IMG/VR virus record: IMGVR_UViG_3300025011_000086
Span: 1-41,839 of that record
Origin: a virus
Strand: one strand, 5' to 3'
Length of the DNA: 41,839 nt
Below the pieces are notes generated by a model. It worked only from the letters and a program-made list of their open reading frames with translations, ran no database searches and had not been told where the DNA came from. Position 1 is the first letter of the stretch, and each line of letters begins with the position of its first letter. The position numbers and the translations under genes are program-made. This document shows, piece by piece, positions 7,357-14,971 of the stretch.

Positions 7357-8795
7357 AGTACATCTTGCTGCTCATCATGCTGCTCGCCTTCGTTCCAATG
7401 GCGGGCGCAGCGTTCCACGAGTACCAGCTTCCGAAGACGATGAAGCTGTTCTGGATTCACACCACACTCACCTCGAAGTTCCATTTCGTCTGGTCTCTCA
7501 TCAAGACCTGGGTGCGGAGGGTCCCTGTGCCGTTTGCGTTCGAGGTCATTGACGAAACAGAGATCAAGACACTGCTGGAAAAGCAGAAGAAGGCATGGTC
7601 GGATATCTCTGTCAAGCTGACTGAAATCGAAGAGGCACAGAAAAAAGGTATCACGACTGCCGATCTGAAAAGGGAAATCGAAGACCGCCTGAAGGACTTC
7701 GGCAAACTCGCAGACGAAGCACGCGAAGCCCAGAAGAAGGAATTCGCAAAACGAGTCGACGAGCTCGAGATCAAGATCAAAGCGGGTCAGCTTATGGGTG
7801 TTGGACCTGTTGAGACGGCGGGAAGTATTATCGCCAAACACGAGTCGATCGTTGCTCTGCAAGGTAAGAACGTTCCGACCGGAGTGCGCCTCAGCTTTCC
7901 GCTGAAGTCGTTCGGCCGGAAAGACGTACTCGGCACAACTGGAAGCGCCGGCGATCTTGTTGTTCCGTTCCGTGTGCCCGGTATCATCCAGCCCGTTCCG
8001 AACCAACAGCTTCGTATCCGTGATCTGCTCGGAGTGACGCCGATCTCGACGCCTCTCCTCCAGTATGTCCGGTCGACGTTCTTCGGCTCCGATTCGGGAT
8101 CATCCGGACAGTTGACCGGAAACGCCGGTGTTGTCTCGGAGGGAAGCGAGAAGCCGAAGGCGGATCTGAAGTTCGAAGAGGCACAGGCTGTTGCCTCGAC
8201 GATTGCGACCTGGCTGCCGGCGTCGAAGCAGATCCTTGCCGACGCACCACTGCTCCGGAACTTCATCGACACACAGCTGCTGTATTCGGTGTTGCTCGAG
8301 GAAGAGCTTCAGATCCTCTACGGCTCGGGTGTTGCTCCGAACCTCGAGGGTATCACGCTCCTTGCCGGTGTCTTTACGCCAGTTGCCGGCGAGACCCGTA
8401 TCGATGGACTGCGCCGGATGATCGGCCAGGTAATGCAGGCCCGGTTCCCGGCGACGGGGTTTGTGGTCAACGGAATGGACTGGATGGAGGTCGAGCTTGA
8501 GAAAGATGGCAATCTGCGCTATCTGATCGGCGACCCCAACGCAGTGCTTGGAAGCCGCATCTGGGGGCTGCCCGTTGTGCAGTCTGAGTCCATGCTCCAG
8601 GGCAACGCCCTCTGTGGTGCCTACGGTCTGGGTGCGACGCTGTATGATCGGGAAGAGGCGAACGTCGCAGTCTCGGAATCACACGACAAGTTCTTCATCC
8701 AGAACATGGTCGCGATTCGCGCAGAAGAGCGCATCATGCTTCCGATTTTCCGGCCGCTGGCATTTGTCTACGGCGGGCTGCAGGCGTCAAGCTAA
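7353..8795 (+). CDS. Major capsid protein (HK97 fold) with signal-like N-terminus
   Basis: 480 residues. Residues 64-145 are a charged coiled coil typical of a scaffold delta domain; the HK97-fold part follows (GDLVVPFRVPGI, TGNAGVVSEGSEKPKADLKFEEAQAVASTIATWLPAS, PNLEGIT, VVNGMDWMEVELEKDGNLRYLIGD, DREEANVAVSESHDKFF). Unusually, residues 1-20 (MKYILLLIMLLAFVPMAGAA) read like a signal peptide or membrane helix. The start is supported by AAAGGGG upstream and ATGA coupling to the protease gene. The hydrophobic segment lies in the part expected to be cut off by the protease. The sugar cassette follows it. Confidence 0.92.
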   Translation: MKYILLLIMLLAFVPMAGAAFHEYQLPKTMKLFWIHTTLTSKFHFVWSLIKTWVRRVPVPFAFEVIDETEIKTLLEKQKKAWSDISVKLTEIEEAQKKGITTADLKREIEDRLKDFGKLADEAREAQKKEFAKRVDELEIKIKAGQLMGVGPVETAGSIIAKHESIVALQGKNVPTGVRLSFPLKSFGRKDVLGTTGSAGDLVVPFRVPGIIQPVPNQQLRIRDLLGVTPISTPLLQYVRSTFFGSDSGSSGQLTGNAGVVSEGSEKPKADLKFEEAQAVASTIATWLPASKQILADAPLLRNFIDTQLLYSVLLEEELQILYGSGVAPNLEGITLLAGVFTPVAGETRIDGLRRMIGQVMQARFPATGFVVNGMDWMEVELEKDGNLRYLIGDPNAVLGSRIWGLPVVQSESMLQGNALCGAYGLGATLYDREEANVAVSESHDKFFIQNMVAIRAEERIMLPIFRPLAFVYGGLQASS

Positions 8796-8823
8796 TTTGT
8801 AAGGGGAACGGATAGGTCATTCG

Positions 8824-8854
8824 TTGGGGGCGGCTGACAGGCGGTCGCCCCCAA
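8824..8854 (+). promoter_or_regulatory. Strong hairpin between capsid gene and sugar cassette
   Basis: TTGGGGGCG (8824-8832) pairs perfectly with CGCCCCCAA (8846-8854) around a 13-nt loop. There is no T-tract after it, so full intrinsic termination is not expected. A partial terminator, an mRNA 3'-end stabiliser for the capsid message or a processing site are the likely uses. AAGGAGG follows just before the NanE start. Confidence 0.6.
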
Positions 8855-8879
8855 TCCCCTTAGAAGACAAGGAGGATGA

Positions 8880-9527
8880 ATGTTCAAGCGCGGTATTATC
8901 ATCTCGATTCAACCAACCCCCGGGTCAGCCTTCGACTCAATCCCCAGCGTCTGCGATTTTGCAATCATGGCCGAGGATGCTGGCGCCGTGGCGGTCAAGA
9001 TCGAAGGTATCGGCCGCATCGAAGCCGTAAAGACCCGCATCGAGATACCTGTCATTGGTATTATCAAGGAAGGCGGAAGCCAGGCGGTCCGGCATCTCAT
9101 CACACCAAAGAAAAGCCTGAGCGATCTGATCTTCTCTGTCGGGGCCGACTACGTGGCAACCGAGTCGCTCGCTGCGATCGGAGACTATCACGGCCACGGC
9201 AGGTCCAGGCTGATCTACGAGGCGGATTCCATCGAGACCTCGAAGGTTGCGCAGGATCTCGGAGTTGCTGCGATAGCGACAACGCTCTACGGGTACACAG
9301 AACAAACTCAGGGACGCCTCTCAGAGGATCCGGACTTCAAGGCGCTCAAAGAACTCTCCGAGACGCTGTCATCCCCGGTCATTGCAGAGGGGCGCTATAG
9401 GACAGCATCCGATCTTCGGGAAGCGATACGGTTGGGCGCACACTCAATTTGCATTGGGACCGCGGTTACTCGTCCGGATGTTGTGATCAAGCAATTCGTT
9501 GTTGAGTGTGGAAACATGATCCTATGA
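8880..9527 (+). CDS. nanE: ManNAc-6-P/GlcNAc-6-P 2-epimerase-like (NanE)
   Basis: 215 residues forming a TIM barrel, with a strong ribosome site (AAGGAGG). NanE-type positions: Q11 (IISIQPTPG), GAVAVKIEG (35-43), PVIGIIKEGG with K63, D116 in YEADS, IATTLYGYT (132-140), PVIAEGRYRT with E170, and GTAVTRP. K63 and E170 fall where the catalytic Lys and Glu of bacterial NanE lie. Known reaction: interconversion of ManNAc-6-P and GlcNAc-6-P. Ahead of NeuB it would supply the ManNAc-type substrate; the needed dephosphorylation would have to come from the host. Related isomerase-type barrels are the main alternative. Confidence 0.85.
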   Translation: MFKRGIIISIQPTPGSAFDSIPSVCDFAIMAEDAGAVAVKIEGIGRIEAVKTRIEIPVIGIIKEGGSQAVRHLITPKKSLSDLIFSVGADYVATESLAAIGDYHGHGRSRLIYEADSIETSKVAQDLGVAAIATTLYGYTEQTQGRLSEDPDFKALKELSETLSSPVIAEGRYRTASDLREAIRLGAHSICIGTAVTRPDVVIKQFVVECGNMIL

Positions 9528-10330
9528 AGAAACCCTATGTGATATGTGAAGTAGGATGTAATCATCAAGGAGACCTGGAAACGGCGAAGCGAATGATCCG
9601 AATCGCCGCGGACTTCTGCGGGGTCAATGCTGTGAAATTCCAGAAGCGTGACATCGAGCAATACCGTGGCAATCCGGAATACTACGGACACCGGAAGGCG
9701 CTCGAGTTCACGATCGAGCAGCACGCCGAGCTGCAGGACCTCTGTGCATCATTCGGGGTCGACTACGGCTGCAGCGTGTTCGATGTCAAGAGTGTGAATG
9801 AGATTCTATCACTCAGCCCGTCATACATCAAGTTCGGGAGTGCGGTCAATCAACGGGAAGATATGTGGAGAGCGCTCTGTGGCAAGATCAATGTGCCATT
9901 GCATGTATCTCTCGGAATGTTGGCCAGGCACGAGCGGGCGATGGTGGTAACTGAATTTGAGATGCTGTTTGGAAGTGAGACAGTCTTCTATCACACCACG
10001 ACAGGCTATCCGATCAAATCAGATCAGGCTTGCCTACTCGAGCTGCAGCAGTTGCGGACGATGACGGACTGCCCGATCGGTTATTCAGGCCATCACCAGG
10101 GCGTCGCTCTCGACCTGGTTGCCTTTGCTCTCGGGGCACAGTATATCGAGCGGCACTTCACCCTGGACCGGACGCAGAAGGGAACGGATCACGCGGCAAG
10201 TCTTGAGCCTGATGGAATGCGAAAAGTGGTCAAGTACCTCGCCGACGCAGCAGAGGCGATGGAGTACAAGCCTGAGTCCGGACTTGTGGACTGCGAGATC
10301 GAGAATCGAAAGAAGTTCAAAGGAGAGTGA
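9524..10330 (+). CDS. neuB: Sialic acid (nonulosonic acid) synthase NeuB, no SAF domain
   Basis: 268 residues from ATG 9524, which overlaps the NanE stop (ATGA). Family marks: VICEVGCNHQGD (7-17), AVKFQKRD (36-43), KFGSAV, LHVSLGM, YHTTTGYPI, IGYSGHHQG (185-193), ERHFTLDRTQKGTDHAASLEPD (209-230). These belong to the PEP-condensing TIM barrel that joins ManNAc (or a related hexosamine) to PEP. Typical NeuB is about 340-350 residues with a C-terminal antifreeze-like SAF domain that caps the neighbouring subunit's active site. Here the chain ends at NRKKFKGE, where that domain would begin. Either the substrate is unusual or the cap is dispensable or supplied elsewhere. Confidence 0.92.
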   Translation: MKKPYVICEVGCNHQGDLETAKRMIRIAADFCGVNAVKFQKRDIEQYRGNPEYYGHRKALEFTIEQHAELQDLCASFGVDYGCSVFDVKSVNEILSLSPSYIKFGSAVNQREDMWRALCGKINVPLHVSLGMLARHERAMVVTEFEMLFGSETVFYHTTTGYPIKSDQACLLELQQLRTMTDCPIGYSGHHQGVALDLVAFALGAQYIERHFTLDRTQKGTDHAASLEPDGMRKVVKYLADAAEAMEYKPESGLVDCEIENRKKFKGE

Positions 10331-10331
10331 T

Positions 10332-10523
10332 ATGCCTTCGCCAGAAAATTTGACAATCACATACGAGATCGAGCCTATCGTAAAGCTGAAATGCTTTGCG
10401 ACTGACTGCGACCATCATCTCGGATGGGCGGGAATGGCGTGCTGCAATTTGAAGATCATCAGTATCGGCAAAAAGGAATCAGGCTCATCGCACGAATGCG
10501 ATGACTACAAGCAGAAGTCATGA
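10332..10523 (+). CDS. Small Cys/His-rich protein in sugar cassette
   Basis: 63 residues, AGGAGAG just upstream of ATG 10332, and stop overlapping the NeuA start. It contains CFATDCDHH, a CC pair (ACCNL) and a later HECDDY: five Cys with clustered His, enough for a metal-binding knuckle. No family is recognised. Its position between neuB and neuA and the tight spacing suggest it is expressed with them; it may be a small accessory factor or unrelated. Confidence 0.65.
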   Translation: MPSPENLTITYEIEPIVKLKCFATDCDHHLGWAGMACCNLKIISIGKKESGSSHECDDYKQKS

Positions 10524-11203
10524 AGATCGTCGCCCTCATCCCCATGCGTGCCGGTAGCAAGCGAATCCCCGGCAAGCACGTCACCCCGATCGGCGGCTTC
10601 TCGCCGGCACTGCGAGTCTTGAACGCTGCACTCGGGACGATGGAGATTGAGACGGTCTATGTCGCAACGAACGACCCGGAGGTGAAGACAGCGCTCGAGG
10701 GGAAAGAGAAACACTTCCGATACTTCCCTCGATCGGAGAAAAGTGCGACAGACACGGCGAGGACGGAATCCTTGATCGGGGAGTTCCTGCAGCACGTCGA
10801 TTGCGATATCGTCGTGCTCCTCCAGGCAACAAACCCCTTCACGAAGGCCTACCACCTGAAGAAGGCTCTCGCACAGATGGAGGAGCAGAAAGCAGACTCG
10901 GTCGTCTCGGGTGTTCTGATGAAACGGTATTTCTATGCGAAGCTCGGCCATGTCATGATCGAACCGGAAAACCGGGATACCTTGCGTCGGGTCGGCCTGG
11001 CGAATGTAAGGGGCCTCTTCGTCGAGAACGGGGCCTTCTACATCTTCCGGAGTTCGGCCTTCCGGATGACGGGCGACATCTTGAGCGGCGTTGTGGTCGG
11101 TTATGAAATGGGCTTTGAGTCTCTGATCGAGTTGGACGAACCGGCCGATTGGAAACTGGCAAACTCAATACTCTCGGATCCGCACTATGCAATCACGCAA
11201 TGA
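10520..11203 (+). CDS. neuA: CMP-sialic acid synthetase NeuA
   Basis: 227 residues. The nucleotide-binding motif [14 protein letters not shown] is at 7-20; YVATND (47-52) and Q102-ATNP (CTP contact) follow; VENGAFYIF (168-176) and ELDEPADW (204-211, metal and base binding Asp) complete the family pattern. It couples CTP and a nonulosonic acid to CMP-sugar, the donor for sialyltransferases. The length is normal for single-domain NeuA. It starts by ATGA overlap with the Cys-rich gene and runs 17 bp into the next gene. Confidence 0.93.
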   Translation: MKIVALIPMRAGSKRIPGKHVTPIGGFSPALRVLNAALGTMEIETVYVATNDPEVKTALEGKEKHFRYFPRSEKSATDTARTESLIGEFLQHVDCDIVVLLQATNPFTKAYHLKKALAQMEEQKADSVVSGVLMKRYFYAKLGHVMIEPENRDTLRRVGLANVRGLFVENGAFYIFRSSAFRMTGDILSGVVVGYEMGFESLIELDEPADWKLANSILSDPHYAITQ

Positions 11204-11774
11204 GATTCCACAGTTTCTGAACGCTCATTCACTCCTCGGCGATGGCGTCGAGGTTGGTGTTTTCGGCGGCTATTTCTCTGAGGTCCTTCTTGCTACATGG
11301 AAAGGCCGCAAGCTCTTCAGCATCGATGCATGGGCTGATCTTCCAGACTACGACGATTCGCTCTTCATGACAAACAAGCCCGTCAAGCGCTCGACTGAAT
11401 ACTCGCTCGATGACTGGAATCACGTCATGATGGAATGCCAGAAGTTGCTTGCCCGATTCGGTGCTCGATCGGAGATCATCCGAGAGCGAAGCCCGGAAGC
11501 TGCTGCTCGCTTCGCTGATGGCTCGCTCGATTTCATCTACATCGACGCGAATCATTCATACGAAGGCGTGCTCGCTGATCTTCGGGCTTGGTGGCCGAAG
11601 CTCAAGATCGGCGGTCTCTTCTCCGGGCATGATTATTTCAACGGCGGTCGTCGGGCTACGATCTACGGTGTCAAGCAAGCCGTCGATGAATTCATCAAAG
11701 GCCGGAAGGTCGTCATCAACGTCACGACAGACAAATCGACGCCGAGTTGGTTCTTCATCAAAGGCGCAGAATGA
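11187..11774 (+). CDS. Class I SAM-dependent methyltransferase
   Basis: 195 residues. The SAM motif is [15 protein letters not shown] (18-32), with an acidic strand end FSIDAW, and a later [18 protein letters not shown]...[11 protein letters not shown] segment typical of the Methyltransf_24-type enzymes associated with sugar and surface-polysaccharide loci. It probably O-methylates a sugar in the cassette. It overlaps neuA by 17 bp and ends by ATGA overlap with the glycosyltransferase. This gene and the next favour GCT for alanine and are rich in TCGATC-like strings compared with flanking genes, which suggests separate acquisition. Confidence 0.85.
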   Translation: MQSRNEIPQFLNAHSLLGDGVEVGVFGGYFSEVLLATWKGRKLFSIDAWADLPDYDDSLFMTNKPVKRSTEYSLDDWNHVMMECQKLLARFGARSEIIRERSPEAAARFADGSLDFIYIDANHSYEGVLADLRAWWPKLKIGGLFSGHDYFNGGRRATIYGVKQAVDEFIKGRKVVINVTTDKSTPSWFFIKGAE

Positions 11775-12508
11775 AGTTGATCACCTTCGCAACGGAAGAT
11801 TATCTCATCGGCTCTCGTGCGCTGCTCGCTTCATTATTGGCGAATGCGAAGCTCGACGCTTTTGAGTTCTTGATCATGACCGATGGCATGATATCCGAAG
11901 CATCTCGATCATCGATCTTGAAACTGAAGCCGGATGCAGTCTTCATCGATCGATCAAGCGTCGGTGAAGTGCATCTCGGAAGCGGACAATCGATCAAGAA
12001 GCAATCATGGCGCTTGGCATTGCAGAAGCTCGCGATCTTCAATCTCCCGGCTGATGGCGTCCGGCTCTATATCGATTCAGACATGATCTGCATCGGATCG
12101 CTCAAAGAAGCAGAGCGATGGACTCATCTCACTGCTCCGGTTGTCTTCGGCATCTCGCTCCCGGCATCGATCAATGGTCGCCCGATGTTCTCTTCGGGCA
12201 TCTTCGCCTTTGAATCTTCGAGCGATCTCTTCGAGAAGCTTCAAGCTCATGCTGCTTCGATGGCCGATATTTCTTTTGGCGACCAGCAAGTCTTGAATGA
12301 ATACTTCTCGCTCAATCACCCGGACGAGGTCCATCTCGTCGGAATAGAATTCGAGATGCTCAAGCGAGTGCAACGGCATCATCCGCAAATATGGAGTGCT
12401 GTCGGCAACAATAAGCGCATGATCCACTTCGTCGGACGTAAACCTTGGCAGTCACCGCCGGAAGCAGGCTATCAAGAACTGGATAGACTCTGGAAGAAAT
12501 ACGCATGA
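11771..12508 (+). CDS. GT8-type glycosyltransferase
   Basis: 245 residues from ATG 11771 (overlapping the methyltransferase stop). It begins [22 protein letters not shown] and has the metal-binding DxD at 102-104 ([13 protein letters not shown]), then [21 protein letters not shown] (171-179) and [10 protein letters not shown] near the end. These are features of retaining GT-A enzymes of family GT8 (glycogenin/LgtC-like), which add hexoses from UDP-sugars. In this cassette it could build the acceptor on which the nonulosonic acid is placed. The acceptor is unknown. Confidence 0.85.
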   Translation: MKLITFATEDYLIGSRALLASLLANAKLDAFEFLIMTDGMISEASRSSILKLKPDAVFIDRSSVGEVHLGSGQSIKKQSWRLALQKLAIFNLPADGVRLYIDSDMICIGSLKEAERWTHLTAPVVFGISLPASINGRPMFSSGIFAFESSSDLFEKLQAHAASMADISFGDQQVLNEYFSLNHPDEVHLVGIEFEMLKRVQRHHPQIWSAVGNNKRMIHFVGRKPWQSPPEAGYQELDRLWKKYA

Positions 12509-13311
12509 CCTTTACTGAACTCGTCACAGGCAAGTCGGTTGCGATCATCGCCCCAGCTGCATATCTGTTGGGGTCGCGTCAGCGCGCAAGGATCGAGAGC
12601 TGCGACCTGGTTGCCCGGATCAACCGCGGCTTCCCGGTCCCGCCAGGCATGGTTGAGGACATCGGCGAGCGGACGGACATTCTCTATCATCTCCTTATGG
12701 TCGGGATGGCAGCGAGCGAGCAGGTATTCAAGCCCTGTGTCGGGAAAGTGGGGTTCATTGTGAGCACGCGCCACGAGGGTGAGCCCCGGGTGCCTCAGTT
12801 CAAACGGATCAACCGGGGGCGGGTGCCCTTCGAGTGTGTCCCGTTCTCGCTGATTCAGCAGGTCAAGCTCCGGGTCCGCAAAACTCCGAACGCGGGGGTT
12901 ATTGCCGTGACGCATCTGCTCTCGATGCCGATCAAGTCGCTGTACCTGACGGGCTTCTCGTTTTACGAGGACGGGTATTATCCAGGATACAACGAGACCG
13001 CCGGCCGAATCCTCGGGGGTCAAGCGGGCCACGATCAGGTGACATCGAAAGCCTATATGAAAGCATTGCTCGCTTCGACTACAGTCCCGCTTTCGATGGA
13101 CGGCGCCATGGCGCAGATCGTCGGCCGATCCAAGGAGATCAACGAGCAGTTGCTGGAGATCCACGCGGTAAAACACTTAGACATCGTCAAACTCCGGGCA
13201 ACGATGGCGCAGCGGCATGGAGCCGAGACAATTATGCCGGGCGATACAATGCTGAAGACAAGACGAGATGCAGACATTCTCATCCGGAAAGGCAGGGCGG
13301 TACTGGTATGA
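12505..13311 (+). CDS. GT29/sialyltransferase-like glycosyltransferase
   Basis: 268 residues, coupled to GT8 by ATGA. Residues 11-57 (SVAIIAPAAYLLGS ... CDLVARINRG ... DIGERTDIL) match the large sialyl motif of GT29 enzymes, which contacts CMP-sialic acid. Residues 127-156 (TPNAGVIAVTHLL ... IKSLYLTGFSFY) match the small motif, and GHDQ gives a candidate catalytic His at 176. No signal peptide or TM helix is seen, so it should act in the cytoplasm. With NanE, NeuB and NeuA upstream it is the obvious final transferase. GT29-type enzymes are best known from eukaryotes; prokaryotic and phage members are less studied. Confidence 0.8.
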   Translation: MTFTELVTGKSVAIIAPAAYLLGSRQRARIESCDLVARINRGFPVPPGMVEDIGERTDILYHLLMVGMAASEQVFKPCVGKVGFIVSTRHEGEPRVPQFKRINRGRVPFECVPFSLIQQVKLRVRKTPNAGVIAVTHLLSMPIKSLYLTGFSFYEDGYYPGYNETAGRILGGQAGHDQVTSKAYMKALLASTTVPLSMDGAMAQIVGRSKEINEQLLEIHAVKHLDIVKLRATMAQRHGAETIMPGDTMLKTRRDADILIRKGRAVLV

Positions 13312-13502
13312 CAAGGCTCAGAGCGAAAAAAGATATCTACATCGACGGCGTCATGGTCCTGCGCGGCGGCTTCTATACGGTCGACGATAATGTTGCGCGT
13401 CTGCACATCCGGGACGGCAAAGCCGAACTGGCGCCCCGGACGAAGCCGGGAGCGGGAGAAGGAAGGCGCACAAAGGTCGCGGGAGGCAGGGGGCAAAAAT
13501 GA
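13308..13502 (+). CDS. Small basic protein (64 aa) before connector
   Basis: ATG 13308 overlaps the sialyltransferase-like stop, and its own stop overlaps the next start (ATGA both ends). The N-terminal half (LRAKKDIYIDGVMVLRGGFYTVDDNVARLHIRDGKAEL) resembles the small beta-rich proteins often encoded just before gp6-type connectors; the C-terminal half is Gly/Arg/Lys-rich and probably disordered. The function is not established. Confidence 0.65.
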   Translation: MTRLRAKKDIYIDGVMVLRGGFYTVDDNVARLHIRDGKAELAPRTKPGAGEGRRTKVAGGRGQK

Positions 13503-14116
13503 AGAGTCTCTATCAGACACGGCGCCAGACTGAGCGTGAAGCCGAGGGCCTCGAGCTGAAGGTCATCACGCAGCCCTTGGTTGAACCGGTCACGCTCGAG
13601 GAGGCGAAAACCTTTTGCAGAATCGACGGCACGGACGATGATGCGCAGCTCGAGAAGCTGATCATCGCCTGCAGGAAGGAAGCCGAGCGTGTCGCAAACC
13701 GGGCGTTCATCACGCAGACGATCATGGCCCAGTGGGAGAGAATGCACGACTACGTGATCCTGCCCCGACCGCCTCATCAGTCGATCGTGAGTGTGGAATC
13801 GTTCGACGGGACCAACTGGAATACCGTCAGCTCATCCGGTTATCGGTTGACGGGCCTCAGGTGCTTCCGGATCGACACGTCGCGGAAGTTCTCGACCTCA
13901 ACATATCTCGAGTATCCATTCCGGGTAGAGTTTCAGGCTGGCGAGGGAGACGATGAGCAGCACGTCGACGAACGCATCGGCCGGGCAATTCTCGAAATGG
14001 TACTCGTGGCCTATGATAACCGCGGCCAGGTGAAGACGGCCGACGGCGCCGAGCTCACGGGGCTGATGACGCCAACGGCCGCGCAGCTGCTGAGTGGCTT
14101 AACGAGTTACAGGTGA
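13499..14116 (+). CDS. Head-tail connector, gp6-like
   Basis: 205 residues. The family pattern is EPVTLEEAKTFCRIDGTDDDAQLEKLIIACRKEAERVANR near the N-terminus, followed by a beta domain and a helical end (IGRAILEMVLVAYDNRG). gp6-type proteins form a ring under the portal and start the neck. The start overlaps the previous gene. Position after the capsid region, separated only by the sugar cassette, fits the standard order. Confidence 0.85.
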   Translation: MKSLYQTRRQTEREAEGLELKVITQPLVEPVTLEEAKTFCRIDGTDDDAQLEKLIIACRKEAERVANRAFITQTIMAQWERMHDYVILPRPPHQSIVSVESFDGTNWNTVSSSGYRLTGLRCFRIDTSRKFSTSTYLEYPFRVEFQAGEGDDEQHVDERIGRAILEMVLVAYDNRGQVKTADGAELTGLMTPTAAQLLSGLTSYR

Positions 14117-14120
14117 TACC

Positions 14121-14516
14121 ATGTCAAGCGGGATTGAAATACGCCGGCTGCCTCCCTTCAAACATCGCATGCGTGCATCAGACTTCCGGTGCCGGGCCGT
14201 GCTCCAGGAGCAGATCCTCACTCCCGACGGCGCCGGCGGGACCACCCAGCACTGGGATGACATCGGGCCCTTCTGGACGAATATATTGCCGATGAGTCTC
14301 TATGAGGTTCAGCAGGCTGCGCTCGTTGGCTCGGTGGTAGATACAAAGGTGGTGATGCGTGACCCGGGGGACCTGACGCTCAAGCTCTCGGCAACGGGGG
14401 CCGTCTCTCGGTTGCTTCGGTTCGTTTATGGCACGCACATCTACAAGATCGCCGGGATTCTCGACTACGGCGAGATCGTTGTGGCAGTATGTTCGGAGAT
14501 CCAACCCACAGCCTAA
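14121..14516 (+). CDS. Head closure / head-tail adaptor protein
   Basis: 131 residues of mainly beta structure: VLQEQILTPDGAGGTTQHWDDIGPFWTNILPMS, then a central DTKVVMRDPGDLTLK and a C-terminal THIYKIAGILDYGE. This is the pattern of SPP1 gp16-like head-closure proteins, which close the portal channel after packaging and dock the tail. Its TAA overlaps the next ATG. Confidence 0.8.
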   Translation: MSSGIEIRRLPPFKHRMRASDFRCRAVLQEQILTPDGAGGTTQHWDDIGPFWTNILPMSLYEVQQAALVGSVVDTKVVMRDPGDLTLKLSATGAVSRLLRFVYGTHIYKIAGILDYGEIVVAVCSEIQPTA

Positions 14517-14971
14517 TGCCAACAGGAAACTACATATCGTTCTCGGTGAGCAACGCGCAGATCGCAAACGTCATCTCACAGATCAACGCAGCGACCGCCA
14601 TTCAGCGCGAGGCAATCAAAGAGGAAGTGGCCACGTCGACGCTCATAATCGAAAGCGAGGCCAAACGCAATGCTCCGGTCGGAGGCAAGGGAAAATTCGG
14701 CGGCATCTTGCGGGCCCGGATCTTCTCACAGATTGGAGCAGGCGGTTACGGCGGCCGTGTGTGGTGTGACGTTCCGTACGGCCCGTACCAAGAGTTCGGG
14801 ACCGGCGCCCTGGTCGACGTGCCGGAGGGCTGGGAAGCATTTGCTTTGCAATTCAAAGGCAAAGGGATTCGCCAGGTCAACATTCCCGCCCAGCACTTCA
14901 TCTTCAATGCCTGGGTGAAAGAGAGTCAGAATTTCGTCGCCAACATCAAGAAGATACTGGGGGTCAAATGA
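14516..14971 (+). CDS. HK97 gp10-like tail completion protein
   Basis: 151 residues from ATG 14516 (TAATG overlap; an earlier ATG at 14489 would overlap further). It has a long helix (ATAIQREAIKEEVATSTLIIESEAKRNAPV) and the family strands RVWCDVPYGPYQEFGTGALVDVPE, then the PAQHFIFNAW end. HK97 gp10-family proteins help complete the neck and tail. The order gp6, closure, gp10, terminator is conventional. Confidence 0.85.
   Translation: MPTGNYISFSVSNAQIANVISQINAATAIQREAIKEEVATSTLIIESEAKRNAPVGGKGKFGGILRARIFSQIGAGGYGGRVWCDVPYGPYQEFGTGALVDVPEGWEAFALQFKGKGIRQVNIPAQHFIFNAWVKESQNFVANIKKILGVK

Noticed and set aside
8824-8854. Intrinsic terminator after the capsid gene
   Set aside because: The stem is strong but there is no T-tract; listed only as a regulatory hairpin.
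8876-9400. Alternative frame with ATG four bases before nanE
   Set aside because: It is read in another frame over NanE and has no family pattern; the NanE frame has all catalytic motifs and good ribosome spacing.
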